Shown here: piece after piece, positions 1-8,296 of the stretch | Numbering within the stretch: position 1 is the stretch's first letter | Layout of the letters: every line of letters begins with the position of its first letter | Source of the DNA: Enterovibrio norvegicus FF-33 | GTDB lineage: Bacteria > Pseudomonadota > Gammaproteobacteria > Enterobacterales > Vibrionaceae | Reading direction: 5' to 3' | Length of the DNA stretch: 64,000 nucleotides | Assembly (NCBI RefSeq): GCF_000286835.2 | Contig: NZ_AJYD02000038.1 | Span: 2,647,071 to 2,711,070, forward strand | Translations under genes and position numbers: made by a program | Notes under the pieces: model-generated | Told to the model about the DNA's origin: nothing | Database searches by the model: none | What the model saw: the letters and a program-made list of their open reading frames with translations, nothing else

Positions 1-197
1 ATGGCGTGGGCCTGGAAGCCTGTGAGAAAACGGTAAAAGAACCCTTCTTCACCACCAAGCAGGACGGTCTTGGACTTGGACTGGCAATCTGCCGTGATGT
101 CATTGAATCACACCATGGGCATTTGATGATCCAACCTGCCCGCCCGAATGGCTGCGAAGTCACCGTGGTCATCCCCCTCAAGAGAGAACAAGCATGA
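1..197 (+). CDS. Sensor histidine kinase, C-terminal fragment
   Basis: This is the last ~65 codons of a gene that begins before the window, read in frame from base 3. It carries the end of a histidine-kinase ATPase domain: a PFFTTK stretch followed by a GLGLGLAIC G2-type nucleotide-binding box, then a short tail. The stop overlaps the start of the next gene (ATGA), the usual arrangement for a kinase and its cognate response regulator. The sensory region lies outside, so the signal cannot be named. Confidence 0.85.
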   Translation, partial: GVGLEACEKTVKEPFFTTKQDGLGLGLAICRDVIESHHGHLMIQPARPNGCEVTVVIPLKREQA

Positions 198-808
198 TGA
201 ATTCCAACACCGGCCCCGTTTATGTAGTGGATGACGAAAACGCGGTACGAGAGTCGCTGGTTTTTATGTTGGAAACTTACGGCTTAACGATTCAAGATTT
301 CAGCTCAGGGCAAGCCTTTCTCGAACAGGTTGATATTCATCAGCCCGGTTGCATTGTGCTGGACAGCCGCATGCCTGAAATGCGCGGGCAAGAACTGCAA
401 ACCTTATTGAACGAGGCACGAAGTCCGCTTTCCATCATCTTCTTAACGGGACATGGCGATGTACCGATGGCAGTCGATGCACTCAAAGATGGCGCGGTCG
501 ATTTCTTTCAAAAACCCGTCGATGGCGACAAACTGGCCAAAGCCATCGACAAGGCGCTGACACACTCGTTTAAGCGCGAAGGTCACGTTAACGTTGAGAA
601 GAAATACAACAGCCTGACTGAGCGCGAAAAACAGGTGCTGAAAGAGGTGCTAAAAGGCCAAACCAACCAGCAAATGGCGAAGACGCTGTGCGTTTCACTG
701 CGCACCATTGAGGTTCACCGCGCCAACATGATGAAGAAATTCGAAGCCTCCAATGTCGCTGATTTGGTGCTGAGGCTGAGTACGCTTATTCAGCAGAGCA
801 AGCTGTAA
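194..808 (+). CDS. FixJ/NarL-type response regulator (LuxR-type HTH)
   Basis: A 204-residue two-domain regulator. The N-terminal receiver domain has the acidic pair in VVDDE, the phospho-acceptor Asp in IVLDSRMP, the conserved Thr in LTGHGD and Lys in FQKPVD. The C-terminal domain is a LuxR/FixJ-type helix-turn-helix (SLTEREKQVL, then RTIEVHRANMMKK). It follows the kinase gene with a 4-bp overlap and should be its partner. The last 72 bp (737-808) are repeated exactly at 4891-4962, so the 3' end of this gene was used as an insertion site and the full coding sequence was kept. The target genes are not evident; the ectoine-like cluster beyond the insertion is only a positional guess. Confidence 0.9.
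   Translation: MMNSNTGPVYVVDDENAVRESLVFMLETYGLTIQDFSSGQAFLEQVDIHQPGCIVLDSRMPEMRGQELQTLLNEARSPLSIIFLTGHGDVPMAVDALKDGAVDFFQKPVDGDKLAKAIDKALTHSFKREGHVNVEKKYNSLTEREKQVLKEVLKGQTNQQMAKTLCVSLRTIEVHRANMMKKFEASNVADLVLRLSTLIQQSKL
737..808 (+). repeat. Left copy of 72-bp direct repeat (att-like)
   Basis: Bases 737-808 match 4891-4962 exactly, both ending on the TAA of the response-regulator reading frame. The match breaks immediately on either side (G versus A before, C versus G after). A perfect repeat of a gene's 3' end flanking foreign-looking DNA is the classic trace of site-specific integration. Confidence 0.92.
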
Positions 809-1122
809 CCACAGCTAAATGATTGTCGCTCACTGAAGCAATCAAAACATCATCAATGCTTAGTGTTCATCAGTCGAAAAAGCACGTCATTCCTCCCAAC
901 ACTAATGGCAGATTTTCCAGTAAATAAAAATGAACGAACCGAGAGGAAACTATGGATGGCATTTGTATTAACCAATTCCCCTGAAAACCCACTCCCATAT
1001 TGAGAATATTGTTAATAAAGAAAATCTCTGAAATATCACACTAAAAACGACGACTAATAAAAATCAATTCAGACTGAGTAAACGTTATTCACGTTGCACA
1101 CCCCGCAAAACAAGCATTATTA
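809..1122. other. Non-coding left end of the island
   Basis: This AT-rich stretch lies just inside the left repeat and contains no convincing gene. A 10-codon mini-ORF at 952-984 (MDGICINQFP) has a good ribosome-binding site (GAGGAAACT) and could be a leader peptide or the truncated start of a lost gene. Element-end functions such as recombinase binding would be expected here, but no clear motif is visible. Confidence 0.4.
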
Positions 1123-1151
1123 TTGACTAGTTACTATGCTATTAATAGAAT
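1123..1151 (+). promoter_or_regulatory. Sigma70-type promoter of the island operon
   Basis: TTGACT (1123-1128), a 17-bp spacer and TAGAAT (1146-1151) match the sigma70 consensus closely. They lie about 40 bp before the ATG at 1192, so the first island gene has its own promoter and does not depend on read-through from the regulator gene. Confidence 0.7.
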
Positions 1152-1191
1152 TCAAGCTTGAAACATCATCTAAACATTCTTTGAGAATAAA

Positions 1192-2703
1192 ATGAACGAA
1201 ATTATAAAAACAATGATTCAGTACCGAACCGTACTGGCTATTGCTTTGTCTACGTTGGTTACTCTGTTCACTCTTTATTACAAAAGAGAGGCATTCGCGC
1301 TTTGGCTTAAGTCTCTTTGGTACAGACTCCCTCTTATCGGAGTAAATAATAGATTATCAAAACGACTAGGATTGAATGACCAGAATTGGTTCAATTCAGA
1401 AACTGAAGTATGCAGCGCATTTCTAAAGAATTATGTTGAAAATGAGGCTGATGAAGAGCACTACCAGCAAGCAAGTGTCTATCTAGATAAAGTTGGAGAC
1501 AAAGGCGTCAACCCATTAAAATGGTACCACTGGTTGGGTCTGTCCATACTCGTATTGATCGAAGCTGCAGGTTTTGCTTATGTACTAGCAGGGTTTACTC
1601 TTCAAGATGCGAGCGAATCTCTTCAAAAAGAAGCTGCTGTAGCCATTGCACTTATCATCAGTGCTCTGCTTGTTGCTCTCACCCATACTATGGGCGGCGA
1701 AATTTATCGTAACCAACAAATCGATAAGGTTCGTTTACGCTGGCAAAATTCTGAAAACAAAACAAACATTATCGAACCAGATAATACTGTAAGCCTTAAA
1801 TCTCGCCGCAATCATATTGATGACAACGAGTCAGGCTGGCAACAAATGGCAAACCGATTAGACAAAGTAAATGCTCAATTTTCTAAATCTTGGGCATTAA
1901 CTATTATCACGTTGTCCTTTATCGCTATCGTCGCTGTTGGTGCAACTTATGTTCGTGGTCAAGTTCTCGAGAAGCTTGCTATTGAAGAAGTTCAAGGTGC
2001 TTCTGAGAACACAGATATTGCAGTGTTTGACAATCCGTTTGCTGCAGTACCAAAAGAAGGAAGAGATGCAAATGAAGAAGCATCTAAGATTGCAGAAGAC
2101 GAAAAGCGCGATGCACATAAAAAAGCCGGGTGGACTACTTTTGTCATCCTAGCCGTTATTTTCGTTGCTATGCAGTTCTACAGTATCTACCTAGGTTTCA
2201 AAACGACATTTTCAGGAAGGGAATCAAAGGAAGCTTACAACTACATTAATGAGTTCGACAATGTTACTAACTTCATTAATTACTATGCTGCTCGTCAAGA
2301 AGCTGTAGCAAGAGCGGCTCAACGTGTCTTGTCAGATCTCCAAGCAAAGATAGCGAATTTTTCCCAGAAAAACTCAGGGGAACAACGTGTACTTTCTGCT
2401 GCCACTAATTCTACCAATAGAAACTTCACAAGTTTCTTACGCCTAGAAGCAGAACAAACCAAGGTTCAACCCCAGCCTGCAGTGAAAACTCAAACACCAC
2501 AAGCTTCTTCGCAGATTCAAGCACAGTCATTAACATCATCTGCAGTGCTCACTGATGAAATCATTCAACGAGTGAAGCAGGGAGATATTTTAGGTTTAGA
2601 TGACGCAACCGTTGTAGCTGCAATGAAAGCAATCAAGGAACAAGCGTCTGAGGAAACTTCAGAGCAACGCTTAGCCCGACTGCAAGCATCGCTAGGACAG
2701 TAA
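1192..2703 (+). CDS. Multi-pass membrane protein of unknown function (island gene 1)
   Basis: A 503-residue protein with about five hydrophobic segments: near residues 13-30, 112-136, 148-170, 234-254 and 312-334. A soluble acidic stretch lies between segments 1 and 2, and a long Gln/Ala-rich probably coiled tail (from about 370) follows the last segment. I recognise no family. The general plan recalls energised membrane components such as MotA/ZorA proteins, but no signature supports that. It is followed after 1 bp by a secreted vWA protein, so the two are probably co-translated and act together at the envelope. Composition is more AT-rich than neighbouring chromosomal genes. Confidence 0.75.
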   Translation: MNEIIKTMIQYRTVLAIALSTLVTLFTLYYKREAFALWLKSLWYRLPLIGVNNRLSKRLGLNDQNWFNSETEVCSAFLKNYVENEADEEHYQQASVYLDKVGDKGVNPLKWYHWLGLSILVLIEAAGFAYVLAGFTLQDASESLQKEAAVAIALIISALLVALTHTMGGEIYRNQQIDKVRLRWQNSENKTNIIEPDNTVSLKSRRNHIDDNESGWQQMANRLDKVNAQFSKSWALTIITLSFIAIVAVGATYVRGQVLEKLAIEEVQGASENTDIAVFDNPFAAVPKEGRDANEEASKIAEDEKRDAHKKAGWTTFVILAVIFVAMQFYSIYLGFKTTFSGRESKEAYNYINEFDNVTNFINYYAARQEAVARAAQRVLSDLQAKIANFSQKNSGEQRVLSAATNSTNRNFTSFLRLEAEQTKVQPQPAVKTQTPQASSQIQAQSLTSSAVLTDEIIQRVKQGDILGLDDATVVAAMKAIKEQASEETSEQRLARLQASLGQ

Positions 2704-2704
2704 T

Positions 2705-3535
2705 ATGGTAATCAAAACGCTATTGATTGCTGCAAGTTTGATGTCATCGGCGGCCTTAGCCTTCACAGATAGGAATGATATTCCTAGCTGCAGCCAAGGC
2801 CTACCTGATGATCTAGTCACTACCACGGCTGAACGTGAGTTATTTGTGATTATAGATAGAACGATGTCAGCCAGTCTGAATGACCGAATCATGCAAGAAA
2901 CCTATGGGCAGATTTCTCGTTTTATCCGACCAGGCGACAGCATTCAGATTATTCAGTTTTCGTCCTACAACAAAGATGGATTTACCAGTATTGCTCTTAA
3001 AGGCAAAACTGATATGCCTTTGTCTAAAGACAGTCGCGACGAAGTCCGAAAATCCCAATTAGCTAAGTTTGACAAGTGCTTGAAAGATCAAAAACGTTAT
3101 TTCCTAGCTAAGACTGGTTTTGCACTCAAAGATTCTTTTTCAGCGCAAGAAAATACTGATTTTACTGAAGTGCTTGCTGCACTTAGAGACATCAGCACCC
3201 AGATTGTCAAAAACTCTAACGCAAAAGACAAAGTAGTCTTACTCATTAGCGATATGCTTGAAAACTCCGCGTCAACATCTTTTTACCAACGCGGAAGTGT
3301 TAGAACAATTGACCCTAAAAAAGAAATTGACCAAGTTATTGATCGAAGTGAGCTGGGCGATTTCGCTGGAGCTCGAGTTTACGTCATGGGTGCAGGCTTA
3401 CTTCCGGGAGGACAAAGCTATGTCTCCTCTACAAAGATGAACGCCATCGAAAGATTTTGGAGCGGCTACTTTTCTGAAAGTAATTCTGATCTAAGAGGCT
3501 TCGGTAAGCCTTTACTTCTGACACAATTTCAATAG
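2705..3535 (+). CDS. Secreted von Willebrand factor A-like protein (island gene 2)
   Basis: A 276-residue protein with an N-terminal signal peptide (MVIKTLLIAASLMSSAALAF). A vWA-like fold follows: the hydrophobic strand FVIID leads into DRTMS, which fits the DxT/SxS metal-site (MIDAS) motif, and a later strand VVLLISDMLEN offers the second acidic residue. vWA domains bind metal and mediate protein-protein contacts, so a periplasmic adaptor or scaffold role is likely. It starts 2 bp after the stop of the membrane-protein gene and ends just before a strong terminator. I know no named family for this pairing. Confidence 0.75.
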   Translation: MVIKTLLIAASLMSSAALAFTDRNDIPSCSQGLPDDLVTTTAERELFVIIDRTMSASLNDRIMQETYGQISRFIRPGDSIQIIQFSSYNKDGFTSIALKGKTDMPLSKDSRDEVRKSQLAKFDKCLKDQKRYFLAKTGFALKDSFSAQENTDFTEVLAALRDISTQIVKNSNAKDKVVLLISDMLENSASTSFYQRGSVRTIDPKKEIDQVIDRSELGDFAGARVYVMGAGLLPGGQSYVSSTKMNAIERFWSGYFSESNSDLRGFGKPLLLTQFQ

Positions 3536-3539
3536 CTAC

Positions 3540-3573
3540 AAAGAAGCCTACGCCTGTAGGCTTCTTTAATTTT
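3540..3573 (+). terminator. Rho-independent terminator after the vWA gene
   Basis: A perfect 12-bp stem (AAAGAAGCCTAC / GTAGGCTTCTTT) with a GCCT loop is followed by AATTTT. It separates the first two island genes from the lipoprotein gene, which must then have its own promoter or be reached by partial read-through. Confidence 0.85.
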
Positions 3574-3614
3574 CTCTACCTAAGAAATTCACAAGCTACA
3601 TTTTGGGATTCAAC

Positions 3615-4874
3615 ATGCTTTCAATGAAAAGATCGATAGTTCTAGCCTTGTTTTCCATCCTCTCCGTTGGTTGTGCAGGGACACCAGGCGAAGGAGAAGC
3701 GTCAAAAAATACTGGTTCATCATATTCTAACGAACAGATCTTCTTTGCTTATCAAAACACACTTGATCTAAAGCAGGAAAAATTATACGTAGAAGAAAAT
3801 GGAACAAAACGCTTCGTCGGAACAAGAACAACAGCCCACTCGATCTTCAAGCCAAGCAGTACTGATCTTAAAAACAAAGACAGCGTACAGAGCTTTTTCT
3901 ACCATAGAGGCCTGAATGCTAGGTCTGCAACTACATGGCTAACCGTTGTAGGACATACTGACTCTAGCGGCAATTCAGAAACCAATTTCAAGCTTTCCAA
4001 AAAACGAGCATTCGAAATTGCGTCACTGACTATCCAAGCGGGGCCAAATCTAAAGCACTACTATCAATTTGGGGATTATCTTCCAGCCTACCCGAACAAT
4101 ACTAAGCAAGGGCGTGCAAAAAACCGCAGGATCGAACTGCTTGAGTTTAACAGTGAAGATGACCTAAACCTCTACATGAACCAGTATTACTTTGCACCTT
4201 TCGATACAGAATTAGCTGCAAGAAAAAAACAAGTGGAGAAGCAAGATGCAGCGAAAGCGTCTTCATCTAAATCAAGTGAAGACAAAAATCTGAACAAAAA
4301 AGTAAAACGAAGAACCGGCCAATTTATTAATTTTGCGGGCACACCTTTTGGCTCAAGCAGCAACGACATTATTGCTGTACTTCAACCATTGCAGAAGTCT
4401 TCATTCAACATATTCAAAAAGGCGGTCGCTGCGGACGTGTCAAACGCTTGTTTAAACGATACCCCACCTAGTGAAACGAAAGATATAATATTGAAGACCA
4501 GTGAGTATTACCCTCTGATGAACAGAACATCATGGTGGGCAATAGTCAATGGTCATGGTGTATTGGTCACTCCCGTTGGAGTAGCAAAAGACGACGCTGA
4601 ACCTGTCTCTTCGCCTACTATTTATGTATATAAAGACTACCAACCAGACGCCAAACCCACACACAAGTACCCTGCCGATGTGGTCGTTTATGAAGGTAAG
4701 GACCATCTTCTATATCGTGTCTTTCCAAGAGACATTTCTCAATCAATGCAATGTATTGATATTTTGTTATCCAAAAAAGCCATGGCGCAGCCTCCTCAAG
4801 CTACTCGAGGAAAAATCTACTACGACACGAAAACTGGAATACGCGTAGCCAACTACTTACCAATCAAAGGGTGA
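3615..4874 (+). CDS. OmpA-like peptidoglycan-binding lipoprotein (island gene 3)
   Basis: About 419 residues from the ATG at 3615; the longer frame upstream would need TTG. A hydrophobic leader ends in a lipobox (LSVGCAG), predicting a lipoprotein. Residues ~100-180 form an OmpA-C-like domain: VVGHTDSSGNSETNFKLSKK and later GRAKNRRIEL, with the Asp and Arg that hold meso-diaminopimelate in this family. The remaining ~240 residues are a Lys/Ser-rich linker and an unrecognised C-terminal domain. With the membrane and vWA proteins this suggests an inner membrane-periplasm-cell wall assembly. It ends 16 bp before the right repeat. Confidence 0.78.
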   Translation: MLSMKRSIVLALFSILSVGCAGTPGEGEASKNTGSSYSNEQIFFAYQNTLDLKQEKLYVEENGTKRFVGTRTTAHSIFKPSSTDLKNKDSVQSFFYHRGLNARSATTWLTVVGHTDSSGNSETNFKLSKKRAFEIASLTIQAGPNLKHYYQFGDYLPAYPNNTKQGRAKNRRIELLEFNSEDDLNLYMNQYYFAPFDTELAARKKQVEKQDAAKASSSKSSEDKNLNKKVKRRTGQFINFAGTPFGSSSNDIIAVLQPLQKSSFNIFKKAVAADVSNACLNDTPPSETKDIILKTSEYYPLMNRTSWWAIVNGHGVLVTPVGVAKDDAEPVSSPTIYVYKDYQPDAKPTHKYPADVVVYEGKDHLLYRVFPRDISQSMQCIDILLSKKAMAQPPQATRGKIYYDTKTGIRVANYLPIKG

Positions 4875-4890
4875 TTTCGGCAGGAATGAA

Positions 4891-4962
4891 AAATTCGAAG
4901 CCTCCAATGTCGCTGATTTGGTGCTGAGGCTGAGTACGCTTATTCAGCAGAGCAAGCTGTAA
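4891..4962 (+). repeat. Right copy of 72-bp direct repeat (att-like)
   Basis: This is an exact copy of 737-808, the 3' end of the response-regulator gene. Only this orphan segment is present here, not the rest of the gene. It marks the right boundary of the insertion. Confidence 0.92.
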
Positions 4963-4996
4963 GGGGGAAGACGAAGCCTGTCACCCCCCGTGCATG

Positions 4997-6187
4997 TCAG
5001 GTAATTAATGGCATCTGCTGCCATGTTCTTTCGTGCAGCAATTCACAGCCTGATTCGGTGATCACAAGATTGTCTTCATGTACCATCATTCGGTTCGGCG
5101 CGAATGCCATGCCCGGTTCGAGCGTGAGTACCATTCCTGGTTTCAGCACCACATCACCATTGGGCACATGGGACGGCCATTCAGTGAGTTGCATGCCCAA
5201 ACCGTGCCCCATTCGTCCAACATCGTTTCCGAGCGCGCCTGCTTTTTCAAGCACAGACCACATGGCTTGCCACACATCCCCCGTGGTCGACCCTGGCGCA
5301 GCGGCACGTAACCCCGCTTCCGTTGCGGCATACACCGCATCGTAAGCTTGCACAGTATCCTCAGCGGCATCCCCGAACGCATAGTTTCGGTCAAAATCAC
5401 TGAAGTAACCGTCAAAGTTTGCGCCCGTATCAATGATCAGCACATCACCGTCGACCAACTCGCGATCGGTGGGCCCCATGATGATATTGTCATACCCGCC
5501 CTGCCCTGATGCCGAAATCAAATAGGGGCAACTGTCAGCGCCCAAACGCAGCATTTCTAGATGCATGGCTTTGCACGCCTGCCGCTCCGTCATGCCAATG
5601 GCAAGATGGTGGCGCAAGTAGTCAAACCCTGCAGCAGCTACCTGACACGCAAAGCGGATTTTATCTATCTCTGCCAATGATTTGATACTGCGGATCTCTC
5701 GCACCATTAAGGATGCGTCCACCAACTCATGATGCGCCAACACCTTCTGTAACATCGCGAAATTCGCCGCGGGCATACGCAGAGATGTTTCGGGACCTAA
5801 CATCGCGCCAGTACGGCGATAACGCGTACTGACTTCAACCAAGGTCGCAGCAAGTAATGAAATTCCATCATCTTCAGGTCTTGGTGAAGGCCAACTGCGC
5901 ACGTCATCAATCCACGTTAAATCAAACCCTGCCACGCCTATCTCAGGCACAACCGCAATAGGTTTGCCCTCGGCTGGCACGACAAGAAACCACGGGCGGG
6001 TTGGGCTTTCCCAAAACTGCGATTTAAAGCCGCTGAAATAGCGAAACTCCGGCTCAGTGGTAAAGAACACCGCGTCTATTTGCTGCAATCGCATATGTTG
6101 CTGCAATTGCTGCGTGCGGTATTCGTATTCCGCCAACGCAAACCCGCGTGCAGGCACAACCAATGGCAGTGTGGTCATGTTAATCAT
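4997..6187 (-). CDS. M24 metallohydrolase, ectoine hydrolase (DoeA/EutD)-like
   Basis: A 396-residue 'pita-bread' M24 protein. The five metal ligands are visible: the two Asp in IIDTGANFDGYFSDFD, His in MGHGLGMQLTEWPS, Glu in TLEPGMAF and Glu in VHEDNLVI. An N-terminal creatinase-like domain comes first. Length and the TeaA-like transporter next to it fit ectoine hydrolase, which opens the ectoine ring to N-acetyl-diaminobutyrate; a Xaa-Pro dipeptidase is the alternative. It is the last gene of a leftward operon (racemase-like, M20, TRAP transporter, M24). The substrate is inferred from context, not shown by residues. Confidence 0.72.
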   Translation of the reverse strand: MINMTTLPLVVPARGFALAEYEYRTQQLQQHMRLQQIDAVFFTTEPEFRYFSGFKSQFWESPTRPWFLVVPAEGKPIAVVPEIGVAGFDLTWIDDVRSWPSPRPEDDGISLLAATLVEVSTRYRRTGAMLGPETSLRMPAANFAMLQKVLAHHELVDASLMVREIRSIKSLAEIDKIRFACQVAAAGFDYLRHHLAIGMTERQACKAMHLEMLRLGADSCPYLISASGQGGYDNIIMGPTDRELVDGDVLIIDTGANFDGYFSDFDRNYAFGDAAEDTVQAYDAVYAATEAGLRAAAPGSTTGDVWQAMWSVLEKAGALGNDVGRMGHGLGMQLTEWPSHVPNGDVVLKPGMVLTLEPGMAFAPNRMMVHEDNLVITESGCELLHERTWQQMPLIT

Positions 6188-6270
6188 CCTTTATCAACGC
6201 TCGGTGCCAACTGGTTATGGCACGTCAAAAACAGCTTCATCAAATCAGATTCCGTTAAAAGAAAACGCCA

Positions 6271-7617
6271 TCATGGAAATAATATGTCTCTTGGCATTAA
6301 CGCAATGCCCGGGAAGAAAATCAGCAGCGCTGACATAAACAACAAGATCACGAAGAACGGCAAGGCTCCTCTGATCACGTCCAAATAAGGTCGTTCAAAA
6401 ATAGCGATGGCGGTGAAGATGTCACAGCCAAATGGCGGTGTTGCCGAGCCAATGGCCATTTGCAAGGTGATCAACACTCCAACAAGGATAGGATCAAGCC
6501 CTGCCGCATAAACGATAGGCATAAAGATCGGCGTCAAAATCAGTAACACCACCAGCGAATCGACAAACATGCAACCGACGAAGAAGGCCAACGCAATCAC
6601 AAACAGGATGTACTCCGGCGATGCGTTATCTAGATCCAACGGTGCCAAAAGCTCTTGAGGGATTTGTTCAAAGGAAATGTACCAAGAGAACGCTTGACCA
6701 ACACCCACCAGCACAAACACCACCGCAGTAATCAGCCCAGTGCTCAGCGCGGCATCGCAAATATCTTTCACGCCCAATTTTCGATAGAACACGCATTCCA
6801 CAATAATGGCGTAAAGCACGGCAAAAGAGGCCGCTTCAGTGGGAGTGACGATGCCTGAGTAAATACCCCCAATGATGAGTGCGGGAAAACCCAGCGGCAA
6901 TATGGCTTTTTTGATCGCTACAATTTTTTCTGCGGAATTGGTTTCTTCAACCAAACTGATGCTGTCGCTATGCTTCACACTGTATACGTAACTGTAGATG
7001 GCAAAGAAACAGGTCAACACGACACCGGGCCCAATCCCCGCAATGAATAATTCACCGACACTCGCGTTAGCCAATGTGCCATAAAGGATTAAGCCAATGC
7101 TCGGTGGAATTAAAAACGCGATGTCACTGGCATTGATGATCAACGCCATCACAAAGCTGTCTTTATAGCCCGCCTGTAACAGCTTAGGGCGCATGATCTG
7201 CCCCACCGACACCACGGTCGCTTGCGTGGAACCAGACACCGAACCAAACAAGGTGCAGCTAATACACGTCGTGATCGGTAAGCCGCCGCGCAGGTGGCCA
7301 ACAAACGCTTGAATCAAGCCAAGCAGGTTATGCGCGGTGTGTCCGCGCGTCATGATGTCTGCGGCCAAAATAAACATGGGCACCGCAATCAAGGCGTTGG
7401 GGGAAATGCCCGTGACCATTTGTTGGATGAGCACTTCTGGGTCGACTTGAGAGAAATGAATCAAGCCAATCAAGGCACCGACCGCCAAAGGTACAACCAT
7501 CGGAAAACTGAGGAATAACAAAATGATCATCACGGAAACGAGGGTAAACGTGATCACATAGATATCGAGTTCACCCGCGATAATGTCTGAAAAAAATTGC
7601 ATCACATCATTCATCAC
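6271..7617 (-). CDS. TRAP transporter large permease (DctM/TeaC-like)
   Basis: A 448-residue hydrophobic protein with about a dozen membrane segments and the DctM-type signatures IPPSIGLILYG and SATPPFGCD. It forms the sodium-driven transport channel of a tripartite ATP-independent periplasmic transporter. It overlaps the small-subunit gene by 4 bp, showing translational coupling. With the binding protein encoded upstream it should import the substrate of the surrounding catabolic enzymes, probably ectoine or a related amino-acid derivative. Confidence 0.88.
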   Translation of the reverse strand: MMNDVMQFFSDIIAGELDIYVITFTLVSVMIILLFLSFPMVVPLAVGALIGLIHFSQVDPEVLIQQMVTGISPNALIAVPMFILAADIMTRGHTAHNLLGLIQAFVGHLRGGLPITTCISCTLFGSVSGSTQATVVSVGQIMRPKLLQAGYKDSFVMALIINASDIAFLIPPSIGLILYGTLANASVGELFIAGIGPGVVLTCFFAIYSYVYSVKHSDSISLVEETNSAEKIVAIKKAILPLGFPALIIGGIYSGIVTPTEAASFAVLYAIIVECVFYRKLGVKDICDAALSTGLITAVVFVLVGVGQAFSWYISFEQIPQELLAPLDLDNASPEYILFVIALAFFVGCMFVDSLVVLLILTPIFMPIVYAAGLDPILVGVLITLQMAIGSATPPFGCDIFTAIAIFERPYLDVIRGALPFFVILLFMSALLIFFPGIALMPRDILFP

Positions 7618-8153
7618 AACACCCCTGATAGGTCTTTTTGATCTTCGGTGACATCAAAGGAAAGATAGATTTCTTTGTGGAGCAAGTTCATCACGAAGCT
7701 CATCGCATACTGCAACCCCGCCATGGCAAAGCCAACCGGAATAATGGCGTAGATATAGTAAACGGGCATTTGAAGCGCGGGACTCAGCCGGTTAATACTT
7801 TTCAATTCGAGGACATAAAACACCGAAAGATAGGCGAGATAGAAAAGCAACAGTGACGTACAAAAGGCAATCACTGTGGTGAGGACTTTCTGTACCGGTC
7901 GGCTCAGCGAATCATAAATTGCGGTCATCCGGATGTTGCGCCCTTTGCGAACGGCATAGGCAAAACCAATGAAGGTGACGCCAACAATCAAGAATTGGTT
8001 TAGTTCTTCAGAAAAGAAGATACTCTTATTGAATGCATAACGGCCAATGGCATTCGCCGTTGAATTCACCATCATGGCGAGAATGCCTGTCATGATCAAA
8101 AAGCGCTCAAGCTTCTCAGTCATCTCGCTGATCTTCTTCAACAGGTTTTTCAT
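7614..8153 (-). CDS. TRAP transporter small permease (DctQ/TeaB-like)
   Basis: A 179-residue protein with four predicted membrane segments and the DctQ-like stretches SEELNQFLIVGVTFIGFAYA and RKGRNIRM. It is the small membrane subunit that partners DctM. It sits between the binding protein and the large subunit, overlapping the latter by 4 bp. Confidence 0.87.
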   Translation of the reverse strand: MKNLLKKISEMTEKLERFLIMTGILAMMVNSTANAIGRYAFNKSIFFSEELNQFLIVGVTFIGFAYAVRKGRNIRMTAIYDSLSRPVQKVLTTVIAFCTSLLLFYLAYLSVFYVLELKSINRLSPALQMPVYYIYAIIPVGFAMAGLQYAMSFVMNLLHKEIYLSFDVTEDQKDLSGVL

Positions 8154-8296
8154 AGAATGTCCTACAAACGAGTTAGCAAGTCTGTCAGCAATCTGTAGTG
8201 AAGGCTAAACGCTCCTTTTACTAACAACGCTAGTTACATGACTGACCCACCAGACGATGCGAACAACCTGCCGCATCGTCTGATGGAGAGATGGCA

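Larger units (their letters stand above)
737..4962. mobile_element. Small genomic island in the 3' end of the response-regulator gene
   Basis: One repeat plus the inserted DNA makes a 4154-bp unit. The interior is visibly more AT-rich than the flanks and holds only three same-strand genes (membrane protein, periplasmic vWA protein, OmpA-like lipoprotein) with their own promoter. No integrase, excisionase, transposase or mobilisation gene can be seen on either strand. The insert is therefore either mobilised in trans, a deletion remnant of a larger element, or a cargo cassette of an undescribed type. Before insertion the regulator would have ended directly upstream of the convergent M24 hydrolase gene. 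Confidence 0.8.

Noticed and set aside
952-984. Ten-codon ORF MDGICINQFP as a gene
   Set aside because: The ribosome-binding site is good but the peptide is too short to support without conservation; mentioned only in the description of the island's left end.
1192-4874. Calling the island genes a Zorya defence system
   Set aside because: The first protein has no recognisable MotA/ZorA signature, the OmpA domain is on a lipoprotein rather than a ZorB-like membrane protein, and no helicase-type ZorC/D gene is present.
4963-4996. Terminator just right of the 72-bp repeat (GGGGG ... CCCCCC)
   Set aside because: The arms are far apart for a compact hairpin and no T-run follows on either strand, so I did not list it.
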